A stretch of DNA of 64,000 nucleotides from positions 99,895 to 163,894 of the forward strand of contig CAZRYF010000002.1 in the NCBI GenBank assembly GCA_964604165.1, in the 5' to 3' direction. The translations under genes and the position numbers were made by a program. The notes below the pieces were generated by a model that worked only from the letters and a program-made list of their open reading frames with translations, had not been told where the DNA came from and made no database searches. The stretch is from JAYZDK01 sp964604165. GTDB lineage: Bacteria; Myxococcota_A; UBA796; CAJQPC01. Numbering within the stretch: position 1 is the stretch's first letter; every line of letters starts with the position of its first letter. Shown one piece after another: positions 35,143-43,830 of the stretch.

Positions 35143-35858
35143 CACCCCTGGGACACATGGCCGTTGCCTGGATTCTCGTGGACGGAACCCGTGGCCGCCC
35201 GGCCAAGAGCGGAGCCATTGGCGTTTTGGGTGCGCTGGCTCCAGATCTCCTTGACAAACCCGCAAGGGCCCTCCGGTTCACCCACGGCAGCCGGTGGGTC
35301 GGCCACGGCGTCTTCACCTGGCTCCTGGTCTGGGCAGCATGGAGGCTTCTCAAGGGCCGAGGGTCCAAGTGGGCCCGCCCATTGGGTTGGTTTTCAATCG
35401 GTGGCACCAGCCATATCGCCGTTGATCTGGTGAACGATATTCTCATCGGTACGCTTGAGACCGGTAGCTTCCTCAACGCATGGCTGTTGTCGCCATTTTT
35501 CGAACACGCACAAGTACATCTCCTCAGCGCAGAAGCCCCCCTCTCCAGTGGCATCACCCCCCACGTCCTGGAGATCGCTATCTCCGTCCTCTTCGCCGCG
35601 ATTCTCCTGGAACAGGCCATCCGACGAAGGGCGGCCGGCCCTCCTCCTCAAGATTCTCCAAGTCCAAATCATCCTGGCGCGACCGATACACCAGCCTGGA
35701 ACTCCACAGAGTCATCAAGACGGCCAGGTGAATCCAGTACAGCGAAAACCGAAGACCTTTATGTGAAAGGCCGAGAATCATCGGAGGCACCAGCGAGAAG
35801 AAGGCGCTCGGTGGCAACCTGCGAACAAGCTCGAAGTGAAGAACCAGGTACAGAATGA
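35139..35858 (+). CDS. membrane-bound metal-dependent hydrolase-like protein (YdjM/DUF457 type)
   Basis: 239 residues from a GTG overlapping the previous stop. MTPLGHMAVAWILVD, GALAPDLLDKP and SRWVGHGVFTWLLVWAAW match the His/Asp-rich N-terminus of YdjM-like inner-membrane proteins; four hydrophobic stretches end near residue 165. No biochemical function is established. Residues from about 147 on lie antisense to the end of the polymerase gene, and the last 75 residues are low-complexity Pro/Ser/Arg, so the real functional protein may end earlier in structure though the reading frame stays open. Confidence 0.68.
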   Translation: MTPLGHMAVAWILVDGTRGRPAKSGAIGVLGALAPDLLDKPARALRFTHGSRWVGHGVFTWLLVWAAWRLLKGRGSKWARPLGWFSIGGTSHIAVDLVNDILIGTLETGSFLNAWLLSPFFEHAQVHLLSAEAPLSSGITPHVLEIAISVLFAAILLEQAIRRRAAGPPPQDSPSPNHPGATDTPAWNSTESSRRPGESSTAKTEDLYVKGRESSEAPARRRRSVATCEQARSEEPGTE

Positions 35859-36792
35859 GCCCGAATAATCCATAACAGAAGATCATTGTTCCAAAGTTGG
35901 AGTGCAACTCCAGGGTCTCTCCAAACTGGTGGACCCCCCCCCATTCTCCCGCCCCGAAAATCATGTACAACGGGTGTTCAAACACTCGCCCATACCCGCG
36001 GTCAGTATTCTGCCCCACGTCGCTGATGCGGTTTTGGAAGTACTCGAAGAACTCAGGAAAGCTGGACGCGTACCAGAAAGTGAGAATCATCGCCCCCGCA
36101 ATTAGAAATAGAAACCTCGGCCGTTCCCAAACCAAATAAACAAGGAGTAGCGAAATTGCGGCCATGCCCGCCCGGGAAACACTCATTATCACAAGGCCCA
36201 TGCAGCATGCGTAGTAGATGGTTTGGTAGACGGCACCAAACCTCAAGCGCTGCGCGACCGCGAGCAGGATGGAGGAACAACAGACAGCATAATAGGCGAG
36301 CTGGTTGGGGTTGTTGAAAAACAAAGTCTCCCGGTGAGTTTCATCACTTGCAACAAAGGGGCTGAGAAGGACCTGCAACAGCAAAGTCGAAAACAGAAGA
36401 TGAACCAGGCCACGATGCAGGCGGGTGCCGTGCTCGTGAAACAAACCAATAAAGACAATGGTGACGCTAAAGTTGAACCAGTAGTACGACGTCGGCTTCA
36501 AAATGATCGGGTCTAGGTAGAACCAACTCCAAAAGAGGTTCACCAAGCCAATCCAGATTCCGAGAACCATCAATGTGGCCACAAAAAAGGTCGCATGCCG
36601 TGGAAACCTCAGACGGCCATTGTGTCGAACCAGAACCCCGAAAACAAAGATGCAGGTCAACATGTCGGTGGGTTGCGGATTTCCACTCTCAAACACGTAG
36701 AATGGAGAAAGAAAGACCGCCCCAGCAGCAAACCAGAGGTACCAGGGTACCTTCTTTAGTTGTGTGGTTGGGTTGAGATCAAGCGTGGACAT
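35578..36792 (-). CDS. Wzy/O-antigen polymerase-like membrane protein
   Basis: 404 residues from the ATG at 36792 (GGGGA five bases upstream); an alternative ATG at 36816 is inside the flippase gene. About ten membrane helices alternate with short loops; the central loop HRETLFFNNPNQLAYYAVCC and the later MSVSRAGMAAISLLLVYLVW plus a long periplasmic segment (FFEYFQNRISDVGQNTDRGY) are the pattern of Wzy and O-antigen ligase families, which are recognised by layout rather than sequence identity. It is last in the minus-strand operon with Wzx. Its 3' 281 bases overlap the plus-strand YdjM-like gene. Confidence 0.82.
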   Translation of the reverse strand: MSTLDLNPTTQLKKVPWYLWFAAGAVFLSPFYVFESGNPQPTDMLTCIFVFGVLVRHNGRLRFPRHATFFVATLMVLGIWIGLVNLFWSWFYLDPIILKPTSYYWFNFSVTIVFIGLFHEHGTRLHRGLVHLLFSTLLLQVLLSPFVASDETHRETLFFNNPNQLAYYAVCCSSILLAVAQRLRFGAVYQTIYYACCMGLVIMSVSRAGMAAISLLLVYLVWERPRFLFLIAGAMILTFWYASSFPEFFEYFQNRISDVGQNTDRGYGRVFEHPLYMIFGAGEWGGVHQFGETLELHSNFGTMIFCYGLFGLILYLVLHFELVRRLPPSAFFSLVPPMILGLSHKGLRFSLYWIHLAVLMTLWSSRLVYRSRQDDLDLENLEEEGRPPFVGWPVPGESRRRGRR

Positions 36793-38020
36793 GGTGTCCC
36801 CGAGCCGAGAATCCAATCAGGGCGCTGGCAAGAACTAAATGGATCGCTGCTGCGATGGTCCAAGCCCAGGCTGCACCCTCCAATCCATGCTGGGGAACGA
36901 GCATGGCGCAGGCGATTAGCATGGACGTAAGGGCACAGATCGCCAAGGGCGCCTGCCGCCCAAAGAGGCGCATGGAGTTAAGGATGTTCTTGGCGAACCA
37001 GGCCAGGTAATTCAACCCTCCCGCAAACATGATCGGCACCAGCAAGGTGCTATGGGCCGCGTACTCTGGCCCATACATTACACGCAGAATTGGCGCCCCC
37101 AAGAAAACTGCAACAAGGACACCCGAAACTGCAAGAGCGGCGTTGAAACCCACCATCCAGCCAACGAGTTGCCAGTATTTTCGCCACTCCCCCTGCTCCC
37201 ACAGTGTTGCCATTCGGGGGACTACTCCGTGCCCCGTCGCGTTGACCAGGACCTGGCCCACCAAGGCGAAATAGGCCAATGTGGCAAAAATACCCAGTGG
37301 CGCTAGGCCACAAAAGTGCTCAATGAAATAGCGTGGAACCGTTTGATACGCGGATCCCACCGCTACGGCCAGTCCCAATGGGGCAGTTCTCCGAGTGAGT
37401 TGAAACATGGCGGCTCGATCCCAGCGCGGAATTAACCCATCCATCCCCCCCACCAGTTTCTTCCCCTTGGGAATGTCGTAGAAAACCAACACGACAGCCC
37501 AGCAGCAAAGTTGCCAAAGGAGGGCAACTGACAGGTTGTTCGTTTTCCACATGAGGCCAGCAAAAACCGGAAGCATCACCGGGCCCCGAAGCACCATGGA
37601 GATGGCGATGTTGTCCATGCGCTCCCGTTGAAGGGAGAGCCCGTACAGGATGTCTGTGAAGGCATCCGTGCCCCTGTACATTGCGATCAGGAACACAATG
37701 AGGACAATGTCCGTGCTGTACCCAGTAAACGCCATGATGGCAGCAATGATCAGCAGCGCGAGAACGGTAAAGACAACACGCTGCGCAGCATAAACACCAA
37801 AGGCCTGCTCCGACGCAGAGTCGGTAGCGATGACCACCCGCAGGTCCTGATTCGTGAGGAAAATTACAGGGAGTACAATGGCCTGGGACAGGGCAAAGGC
37901 ACCCACCACCTCGGGCCCGGTTTTCGCCAAGATCCACAAGACCGCCCACATGGCGGCAGCATAAGACACATTGCCAAAAACCAACCAGGAGAGGTTCGAT
38001 CGCAGCGACAGCCGGCTCAC
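36779..38020 (-). CDS. Wzx-like polysaccharide flippase
   Basis: 413 residues from a GTG overlapping the asnB stop (GTGA). Twelve or so membrane helices run the whole length, beginning SNLSWLVFGNVSYAAAMWAV, as in the polysaccharide transport (PST/MATE-like) family. It would move the undecaprenyl-linked repeat unit to the periplasmic face for polymerisation by the next gene, whose start lies within its 3' end. Such flippases are identified from topology and context; no substrate can be predicted. Confidence 0.87.
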   Translation of the reverse strand: MSRLSLRSNLSWLVFGNVSYAAAMWAVLWILAKTGPEVVGAFALSQAIVLPVIFLTNQDLRVVIATDSASEQAFGVYAAQRVVFTVLALLIIAAIMAFTGYSTDIVLIVFLIAMYRGTDAFTDILYGLSLQRERMDNIAISMVLRGPVMLPVFAGLMWKTNNLSVALLWQLCCWAVVLVFYDIPKGKKLVGGMDGLIPRWDRAAMFQLTRRTAPLGLAVAVGSAYQTVPRYFIEHFCGLAPLGIFATLAYFALVGQVLVNATGHGVVPRMATLWEQGEWRKYWQLVGWMVGFNAALAVSGVLVAVFLGAPILRVMYGPEYAAHSTLLVPIMFAGGLNYLAWFAKNILNSMRLFGRQAPLAICALTSMLIACAMLVPQHGLEGAAWAWTIAAAIHLVLASALIGFSARGHHVHA

Positions 38021-40008
38021 TGGGTTTCCAGCCAAGCCTGAAACATCAGTACGTCCCACAGTCTTGCATGCCAGTCCGAGCGACCCGAAAGGTGCTCCGC
38101 CCATAGGTCCCGCACCATCTTCGAGTTCAGGTATCCCTCACCCCGCAAGCGACCTGGGTCCAACTGGGCTTCTGCCCAGTCCCGAAGCGGCCCCCGCAGC
38201 AAATCTGCCATTGGGATTCCAAATCCATGCTTGGGGCGATCAATCCACTCCTGAGTCATGAACTTGGAAAGGTATCGGCGAAGGGGTCTCTTGGTTTGGT
38301 CCCCCTTGAGCAAGAACTCCGGTGGCATGGTGGAAGCAAGCTCGACGAGCCGGTGATCCAACAGGGGAACCCTGGCCTCCAAACTCGCCGCCATGCTGGC
38401 GCGATCTACCTTGACCAGGATGTCGTCAGGCAAGTAGCTGACCAGGTCCCCGTGCCGCATTCGCAGGAGAAACTCGTCATGGCTCAAACGTCTCCTCGGA
38501 TCACTCACTGCCGTGGATGGTTCAGCAGCCCCCCAAACAAGGTCCTCTGGGCTCTTCCAGCTTGAAGTCAGAAAGTGGTAGAGAGCATCCGGATCTCGAG
38601 CACCAATTGTGCCGCCAAGCTTCTCGGCGGCCATGCCCGGCATGCCTCCTCGGAACTTGTTGGGCAGAAAGGAGTCCATGCCCCCGTACACCCGATCCCA
38701 GGCGCGGGTTGGAATCGCCTTGATGAGGCCACCAAGAGCTGCCCTGAACCGGTAGGGCAGTTTCGAGGTCCGCGACCAAAGATACGGCGCCAAGACGTAC
38801 CGTCGGTATCCAGCAAAAACCTCGTCACCGCCATCTCCAGACAGGGCCACCGTGACGTGGTTTCGGGTAAGTCGACTCAAGATGGTCGTGGGAATCTGGG
38901 AGGAGTCTGAAAACGGCTCATCGTAGAGTCGCGGAATCTCCGGAACGACATCCAACACCTGCTCCGGGGTACAGACTAGCAGGGTGTGATCCGTACCGAG
39001 CCGTTCCGCCAGATCCGCGGCATACCGAGACTCATCAAAAAAGCCACGTTCAAACCCAATGGAAAAGGTCTGAACAGGCACTGATGACTGCGTCTGCATC
39101 AAGGCCACCACCACAGAGCTGTCAATTCCACCCGAGAGAAAGGCCCCGAGGGGAACATCCGAGATCATGCGCTGTTTCACAGCGGTCTTCAGAACGGCTT
39201 CGATCTCTTCCTGGGCCTCGTCCTCGGTGCCCTGGAAAGGATGGGACGCTCCCCTAAGAAAGACCTCTCCTGCATCCCAAAATGAGGTTGGTTGAAGGCA
39301 TGCAGGCTCGGACTGGTGCACAGGAAGCGCTGAAAAACCCACGCTCGCATCAACGCCAATCGGTACGCTGAGCACACATCCGGGCATGAGTTTGTAGAAC
39401 CCCTCGTAGATCGACCAGGGGGAGGGGACGCAATTGTGACGCATCTGCAGCGCCAGTGCACCACGGTGAATACGGCCCTCCCAGGCCGGGTGCTCTCTTA
39501 GAGCCTTGAGTTCTGATCCGAACAAGAACGCTTTGCCGGCCCACCCGTAGTAGAGCGGCTTGATGCCGAGGCGATCCCGAACGAGGTGCAATACCTGCTC
39601 CTGTGCGTCCCAAAGCGCAAAGGCAAACATCCCGACTGAGCGCCCCAATGCAGGTAACAACCCCCAGGAGTCAATGGCCTCAAGCAAGACCTCCGTGTCC
39701 GAATGACCGCGAAACGTTCGCCCTTCCTCTCGCAGTTCGGCCGCTATCTCTTCGGCATTGTAGATCTCACCGTTATAGGCAAGGCAGTACCGCCCACTCG
39801 CGGACCGCATTGGCTGATGGCCCGCCGGGGACAAGTCAATAATGGAGAGCCGCCTGTGGCCAAGCCCGACCCCGAGCTTCTCATCCACCCAAGTATCCCC
39901 GCCATCAGGTCCCCGGTGAACCAAGGTGTCCGCCATGGCTCGGCAAACTGTGCGCGCCCGGCCATTTTCGCGAAGTGTCGAGTCCAAGAAGCCAGCAAAC
40001 CCACACAT
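38017..40008 (-). CDS. asnB: asparagine synthase (glutamine-hydrolysing)
   Basis: 663 residues from the ATG at 40008, which places the catalytic Cys at position 2 (MCGFAGFLDS); an in-frame start four codons earlier would bury it. N-terminal class II glutaminase (VHRGPDGG, GHRRLSIIDLSPAGHQPM, YNGEIYNAEEI) is followed by the ATP-pyrophosphatase synthase domain with SGGIDSSVVVALMQ and ALSGDGGDEVFAGYRRY. In polysaccharide operons, AsnB homologues such as WbpS-type proteins amidate uronic acid residues; the adjacent UDP-glucuronate epimerase makes that likely here, but ordinary asparagine synthesis is not excluded. Confidence 0.93.
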   Translation of the reverse strand: MCGFAGFLDSTLRENGRARTVCRAMADTLVHRGPDGGDTWVDEKLGVGLGHRRLSIIDLSPAGHQPMRSASGRYCLAYNGEIYNAEEIAAELREEGRTFRGHSDTEVLLEAIDSWGLLPALGRSVGMFAFALWDAQEQVLHLVRDRLGIKPLYYGWAGKAFLFGSELKALREHPAWEGRIHRGALALQMRHNCVPSPWSIYEGFYKLMPGCVLSVPIGVDASVGFSALPVHQSEPACLQPTSFWDAGEVFLRGASHPFQGTEDEAQEEIEAVLKTAVKQRMISDVPLGAFLSGGIDSSVVVALMQTQSSVPVQTFSIGFERGFFDESRYAADLAERLGTDHTLLVCTPEQVLDVVPEIPRLYDEPFSDSSQIPTTILSRLTRNHVTVALSGDGGDEVFAGYRRYVLAPYLWSRTSKLPYRFRAALGGLIKAIPTRAWDRVYGGMDSFLPNKFRGGMPGMAAEKLGGTIGARDPDALYHFLTSSWKSPEDLVWGAAEPSTAVSDPRRRLSHDEFLLRMRHGDLVSYLPDDILVKVDRASMAASLEARVPLLDHRLVELASTMPPEFLLKGDQTKRPLRRYLSKFMTQEWIDRPKHGFGIPMADLLRGPLRDWAEAQLDPGRLRGEGYLNSKMVRDLWAEHLSGRSDWHARLWDVLMFQAWLETQ

Positions 40009-40041
40009 TTCGCCGCACAAACTCCGTACACTGAGAGGACA

Positions 40042-40731
40042 TCATCCGCGTTTGGACCAGCGCCCGCTGCCTATTAGCACGGTTGCCCACCCAAGCCCCA
40101 TTGAAACAAGGAGGAGAACTCCACCTGCAACTCGGGCGGCAAAGCGATGCCCTGCCTGGACGGAAGCCATTGTGCCACGCCACAAACGAGCGTTTTCGGT
40201 CTGGGGGTCATCCACAACCACATGATCCCCCTGAAAGAGCCGCTGGTAGGAGACACTGAATCCTCGAGAGGTCTCAGCCTCAGTCCATCCTGAAATCCCA
40301 GAGAAGACTGGCAAGCCCTCCAATGTCTCATAGGTCTTCCACCCAGGATCACTCGACCGCAGAACGCCGGGGTGTTGTCTCCAACCCTCCCAAGGTGGTG
40401 GAGCCAACCCAACAGTGCCCTTCTTCGTTTCGAGGAGAAGTTCTGTCCTGGGCAGGGACTCGCTCCACAACTGGACCGGTTTGCCACGTGGGAACACGTA
40501 GACCCGCAGCACGGCAAACGAGACATTCTCAAACGGGAGTACCACCGTCTCCGGATTCAACACCCGTCCTTCCACGACATTCGAGGAAAAAGCAAGCGGC
40601 GGCGCCCACCACAGGGCTGCCGAGGTAGCGGCAAACCCCAACACCAGGAGCCAACCAAACCACTGAATCAGCTTGGAGGAATACTCTCCCTCATCCCGCC
40701 GGACGGGCGCTTTGTGCGTCTTCCTGTCCAT
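40042..40731 (-). CDS. unrecognised membrane protein of the polysaccharide operon
   Basis: 229 residues if the ATG at 40731 (MDRKTHK) is used; a longer frame starts at 40764. One membrane helix lies near residues 22-44 (LIQWFGWLLVLGFAATSAAL), a soluble periplasmic-looking stretch of about 150 residues follows, with Trp-rich pieces (PPPWEGWRQHPGVL, SGISGWTEAETSRGFS), and a second helix (GGVLLLVSMGLGWATVLIG) lies just before the C-terminus. No family is recognised. It overlaps the epimerase by 41 bases and precedes asnB by 33, so it belongs to the operon and may modify or recognise the glycan. Confidence 0.72.
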   Translation of the reverse strand: MDRKTHKAPVRRDEGEYSSKLIQWFGWLLVLGFAATSAALWWAPPLAFSSNVVEGRVLNPETVVLPFENVSFAVLRVYVFPRGKPVQLWSESLPRTELLLETKKGTVGLAPPPWEGWRQHPGVLRSSDPGWKTYETLEGLPVFSGISGWTEAETSRGFSVSYQRLFQGDHVVVDDPQTENARLWRGTMASVQAGHRFAARVAGGVLLLVSMGLGWATVLIGSGRWSKRG

Positions 40732-41731
40732 AGTATTCCCGATACCACGAAACGAACCGTTCAATCCCCACCGCCAGCGGCGTGTCCGGCTGGTAGCCCG
40801 TGTCGTTCACCAAATCGTCACTGCTTGCCCAGGTGGCGGGAACATCCCCCGGCTGCATGGGAAGCATGTTCTTCTCTGCCTCCTTTCCGAGTGACTTCTC
40901 CACCAGGCGGATCATATCCATCAACGCTACGGGAGCGTTCTTGCCGATGTTGTAGAGTCGGAACGGGGCGTTGGAGCTGGCCAAATCCGGCTGGTCGCTC
41001 GCCCAGTCTGGATTGGGAGCAGCAACATTCCCTCTCAACCGAACGATGCCTTCCACGACATCATCCACGTAGGTGAAGTCCCGCTTCATGTCTCCGTGGT
41101 TGAACACATCGATGGGTCGATCCTCAAGAATCGCCTTTGTGAACAAGAACAGGGCCATGTCGGGTCGCCCCCAGGGTCCGTACACAGTGAAAAACCGTAG
41201 GCCTGTGGTCGGAAGTCCGTAGAGGTGGCTGTAGGTGTGGGCCATCAGCTCGTTGCATCGCTTGGTGGCTGCATACAGGCTGACCGGGTGAGCCACTGGA
41301 CGATGCTCGGAAAAGGGCATCTCAGTGTTGGCGCCGTATACAGAGCTCGAGGAGGCGTAGATGAGATGGCGCACCTTGTTGTGCCGACAACCTTCCAGGA
41401 TGTTCAAAAACCCGACAACATTGCTGTCGATGTACGCCGCTGGGTGCTTGAGCGAATAGCGAACACCGGCTTGGGCAGCGAGGTGAACGACATCTTCGAA
41501 TCCACTCTCCGAGAAGAGAGCCTTCATGCCGGCGGCATCGGCCAGATCCAAGTGGCTGAAGGAAAAGCCCTCATAAGCCTTCAGCCGCGCCACCCGCGCC
41601 CACTTGAGGGCTGGATCATAGTAGTCATTTACGATGTCAAGGCCCACGACCTCGTGTCCTTCCCGAAGCAGTCGCTCCGCAACGTGATAGCCGATGAAGC
41701 CTGCAGCACCGGTCACTAGGGTTCGGGGCAT
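40691..41731 (-). CDS. UDP-glucuronate 4-epimerase (short-chain NAD epimerase)
   Basis: 346 residues. NAD fold LVTGAAGFIGYHVAERLL, then IVNDYYDPALKWARVARL, the catalytic YxxxK in YAATKRCNE, and FFTVYGPWGRPDMALFLFTK, the last being a hallmark of UDP-glucuronate 4-epimerases of the Cap1J/LpsL type. It turns UDP-glucuronate into UDP-galacturonate, giving acidic sugars for the polymer. AAGGAGG lies right before the ATG. It is the first gene of the minus-strand operon; a 149-base divergent gap precedes the plus-strand initiating transferase. Confidence 0.92.
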   Translation of the reverse strand: MPRTLVTGAAGFIGYHVAERLLREGHEVVGLDIVNDYYDPALKWARVARLKAYEGFSFSHLDLADAAGMKALFSESGFEDVVHLAAQAGVRYSLKHPAAYIDSNVVGFLNILEGCRHNKVRHLIYASSSSVYGANTEMPFSEHRPVAHPVSLYAATKRCNELMAHTYSHLYGLPTTGLRFFTVYGPWGRPDMALFLFTKAILEDRPIDVFNHGDMKRDFTYVDDVVEGIVRLRGNVAAPNPDWASDQPDLASSNAPFRLYNIGKNAPVALMDMIRLVEKSLGKEAEKNMLPMQPGDVPATWASSDDLVNDTGYQPDTPLAVGIERFVSWYREYYGQEDAQSARPAG

Positions 41732-41880
41732 GCCCCCTCCTTAAGGTTTGGGGTCCGACGCGGCACAACGTAGCCCGCGGGAGGGCGGCGCGGTCTTCCA
41801 AGGGTGGCTATCTTCAGAAAAACCACCCCCGGAAACGCGGTGTGGACTTCCAACCGTGCTGAAGGGTGGAGTGGTCTTAG

Positions 41881-42513
41881 GTGAAGAAAAGAGGGATACG
41901 AAGGCAGGCAAAGCGAGCGACGGACTGCGTGCTTGCAGCAGGGGGGCTGGTCGCTACAGCGCCCGCTATGTTGTTGGTCGCAGCGTCCATTCGGGCCTCC
42001 ATGGGAGGTTCCGCATTGTTTCGGCAAGCCCGAATCGGGAAGGACAACGAGCCTTTCGAGTTGTTGAAGTTCCGAACCATGACCGACGAAAAGGGGCCGC
42101 ACGGAGATCTCCTTCCCGATGCGGACCGACTGACAGCCCTGGGTGGCTTTCTTCGAAAGACAAGCCTCGACGAATTGCCGCAGCTGATCAATGTGCTCCG
42201 AGGGGAAATGAGCCTCATCGGGCCTCGCCCACTTCACGTACACTACCTTCCAAGGTACAGCGACGAGCAGAGTCGTCGACACGAGGTGCTTCCCGGCATC
42301 ACTGGCTGGGCACAGGTCAAGGGGAGAAACGCCCTGGACTGGAACAGAAAACTCGAACTAGACGTCTGGTATGTAGACCACTGGAGGCTCTTGCTGGATC
42401 TGCGCATCGCCCTCCTCACCCTCAAGACGCTGGCACGTGCCGAGGGGGTCTCCGCCGAAGGCCATGCCACCATGCCCGAGTTCATGGGAAATGAGAATCC
42501 CGGGGCCCCTTGA
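41881..42513 (+). CDS. PglC-like polyprenyl-phosphate sugar-1-phosphate transferase
   Basis: 210 residues from a GTG, compact like PglC: one re-entrant membrane segment (LAAGGLVATAPAMLLVAASI), then ALFRQARIG, LLKFRTMTDEKG, LRKTSLDELPQLINVLRG and SLIGPRPL with the catalytic Asp-Glu pair in LDELPQ. ITGWAQVKGRNALDW supports the family. It would start repeat synthesis by adding a sugar phosphate to undecaprenyl phosphate. It is a second initiating transferase beside the one at 12594, so two glycan pathways may exist. Confidence 0.92.
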   Translation: MKKRGIRRQAKRATDCVLAAGGLVATAPAMLLVAASIRASMGGSALFRQARIGKDNEPFELLKFRTMTDEKGPHGDLLPDADRLTALGGFLRKTSLDELPQLINVLRGEMSLIGPRPLHVHYLPRYSDEQSRRHEVLPGITGWAQVKGRNALDWNRKLELDVWYVDHWRLLLDLRIALLTLKTLARAEGVSAEGHATMPEFMGNENPGAP

Positions 42514-42552
42514 AGATCACTCGACGCGTTACAAGCGCAGCGGAGGAGTGAA

Positions 42553-43830
42553 ATGGAAGAGCGCATCGCAATGGTGGGCCTCGGATACGTCGGCCTGCCC
42601 GTCGCGCTGGGCTTTGGCCGACACTTTCCAACCGTCGCCTTTGACATTGATTCTAGTCGGATTCAGGAGCTTCGGGACGGAATCGACAGAACCGAAGAGG
42701 CCACGAGAGAGGCGCTCGAACAGTCGAAATGCATCTTCACGTCCAATCCAGCCGACCTGGCCGACTGTACCTTCTTCATTGTGGCAGTCCCCACGCCAAT
42801 CGACGCCGCCAACCAACCAGACCTCGGCGCACTGGAGGCGGCAAGCCGGACAGTGGGAAGCGTAATGAAACCAGGTGCCGTTGTGGTCTACGAGTCCACG
42901 GTGTACCCAGGGGCCACCGAAGAAACTTGTGGACCGATTCTGGAGGCCGCCTCAGGGCTGCAGCGAGGAAAGGACTTCACCCTCGGGTATTCCCCGGAAC
43001 GCATCAACCCGGGAGACAAGGAACACACCCTGGAGCGCATCGTAAAGGTGGTATCCGGGGAGGATGGGCCTACCCTGGAGCGTATCGCGGCAGCCTACGG
43101 TGAAGTGGTGACCGCTGGCGTACACCGTGCACCAACCATTCGGGTAGCGGAAGCGGCAAAGGTCATCGAGAACACCCAGCGAGATCTGAACATTGCGCTC
43201 ATGAACGAGCTCGCCCTTATCTTTGATCGACTCGGCATCCGAACCACAGACGTTCTAAAAGCAGCCGGCACAAAATGGAATTTTCTTCCGTTCACCCCTG
43301 GCCTGGTGGGGGGGCACTGCATTGGTGTGGACCCATATTACCTGACGAGGCGTGCCCAAATGGCTGGCTACCACCCAGAGGTAATCCTGGCAGGACGTCG
43401 AATAAACGATGCCATGGGTGCCCATGTAGCACGCAAGGTTATCAAGACCCTGGCACAGACTGGAAGGAGCTTTCGGTCCGCCCGAATCGGTGTTCTGGGG
43501 ATCACCTTCAAGGAGAACGTGCCCGATCTGAGAAACAGCCGGGTCCCGGACATTCTCTCAGAACTTGAGAACCACGGTGCTACCCCCTTGGTGCATGACC
43601 CATTGGCCGACCCGGACGAGGCGATGCAGGTGTACGGTGTCGAACTGCATTGTCTCGAAACACTGAGGGGGTTGGATGCAATTATCCTCGCCGTTCCCCA
43701 CGAAGATCTGGTTCGGGACGGCCCTGAACCACTCCTTCGCCTCCTCTCCCCTGGTGGCGTGATCTTCGACATCAAGAGCGTGATTGATCCCGCCGACGTC
43801 TCTACGGACCTGACCTACCTTTCGCTGTGA
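42553..43830 (+). CDS. nucleotide-sugar dehydrogenase (UDP-GlcNAc/GalNAc 6-dehydrogenase, TviB/WbpO-like)
   Basis: 425 residues. NAD-binding MVGLGYVGLPVALGFGR, dimer and active-site regions KVIENTQRDLNIALMNELAL and GGHCIGVDPYYLTRRAQ with the catalytic Cys, and C-terminal GITFKENVPDLRNSRV. PDLRNS with GVDPYYL is the pattern of TviB/WbpO-like enzymes that oxidise UDP-N-acetylhexosamines to uronic acids; UDP-glucose dehydrogenase is possible but less so. It supplies an acidic donor. It overlaps the convergent sulfotransferase by 29 bases. Confidence 0.9.
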   Translation: MEERIAMVGLGYVGLPVALGFGRHFPTVAFDIDSSRIQELRDGIDRTEEATREALEQSKCIFTSNPADLADCTFFIVAVPTPIDAANQPDLGALEAASRTVGSVMKPGAVVVYESTVYPGATEETCGPILEAASGLQRGKDFTLGYSPERINPGDKEHTLERIVKVVSGEDGPTLERIAAAYGEVVTAGVHRAPTIRVAEAAKVIENTQRDLNIALMNELALIFDRLGIRTTDVLKAAGTKWNFLPFTPGLVGGHCIGVDPYYLTRRAQMAGYHPEVILAGRRINDAMGAHVARKVIKTLAQTGRSFRSARIGVLGITFKENVPDLRNSRVPDILSELENHGATPLVHDPLADPDEAMQVYGVELHCLETLRGLDAIILAVPHEDLVRDGPEPLLRLLSPGGVIFDIKSVIDPADVSTDLTYLSL

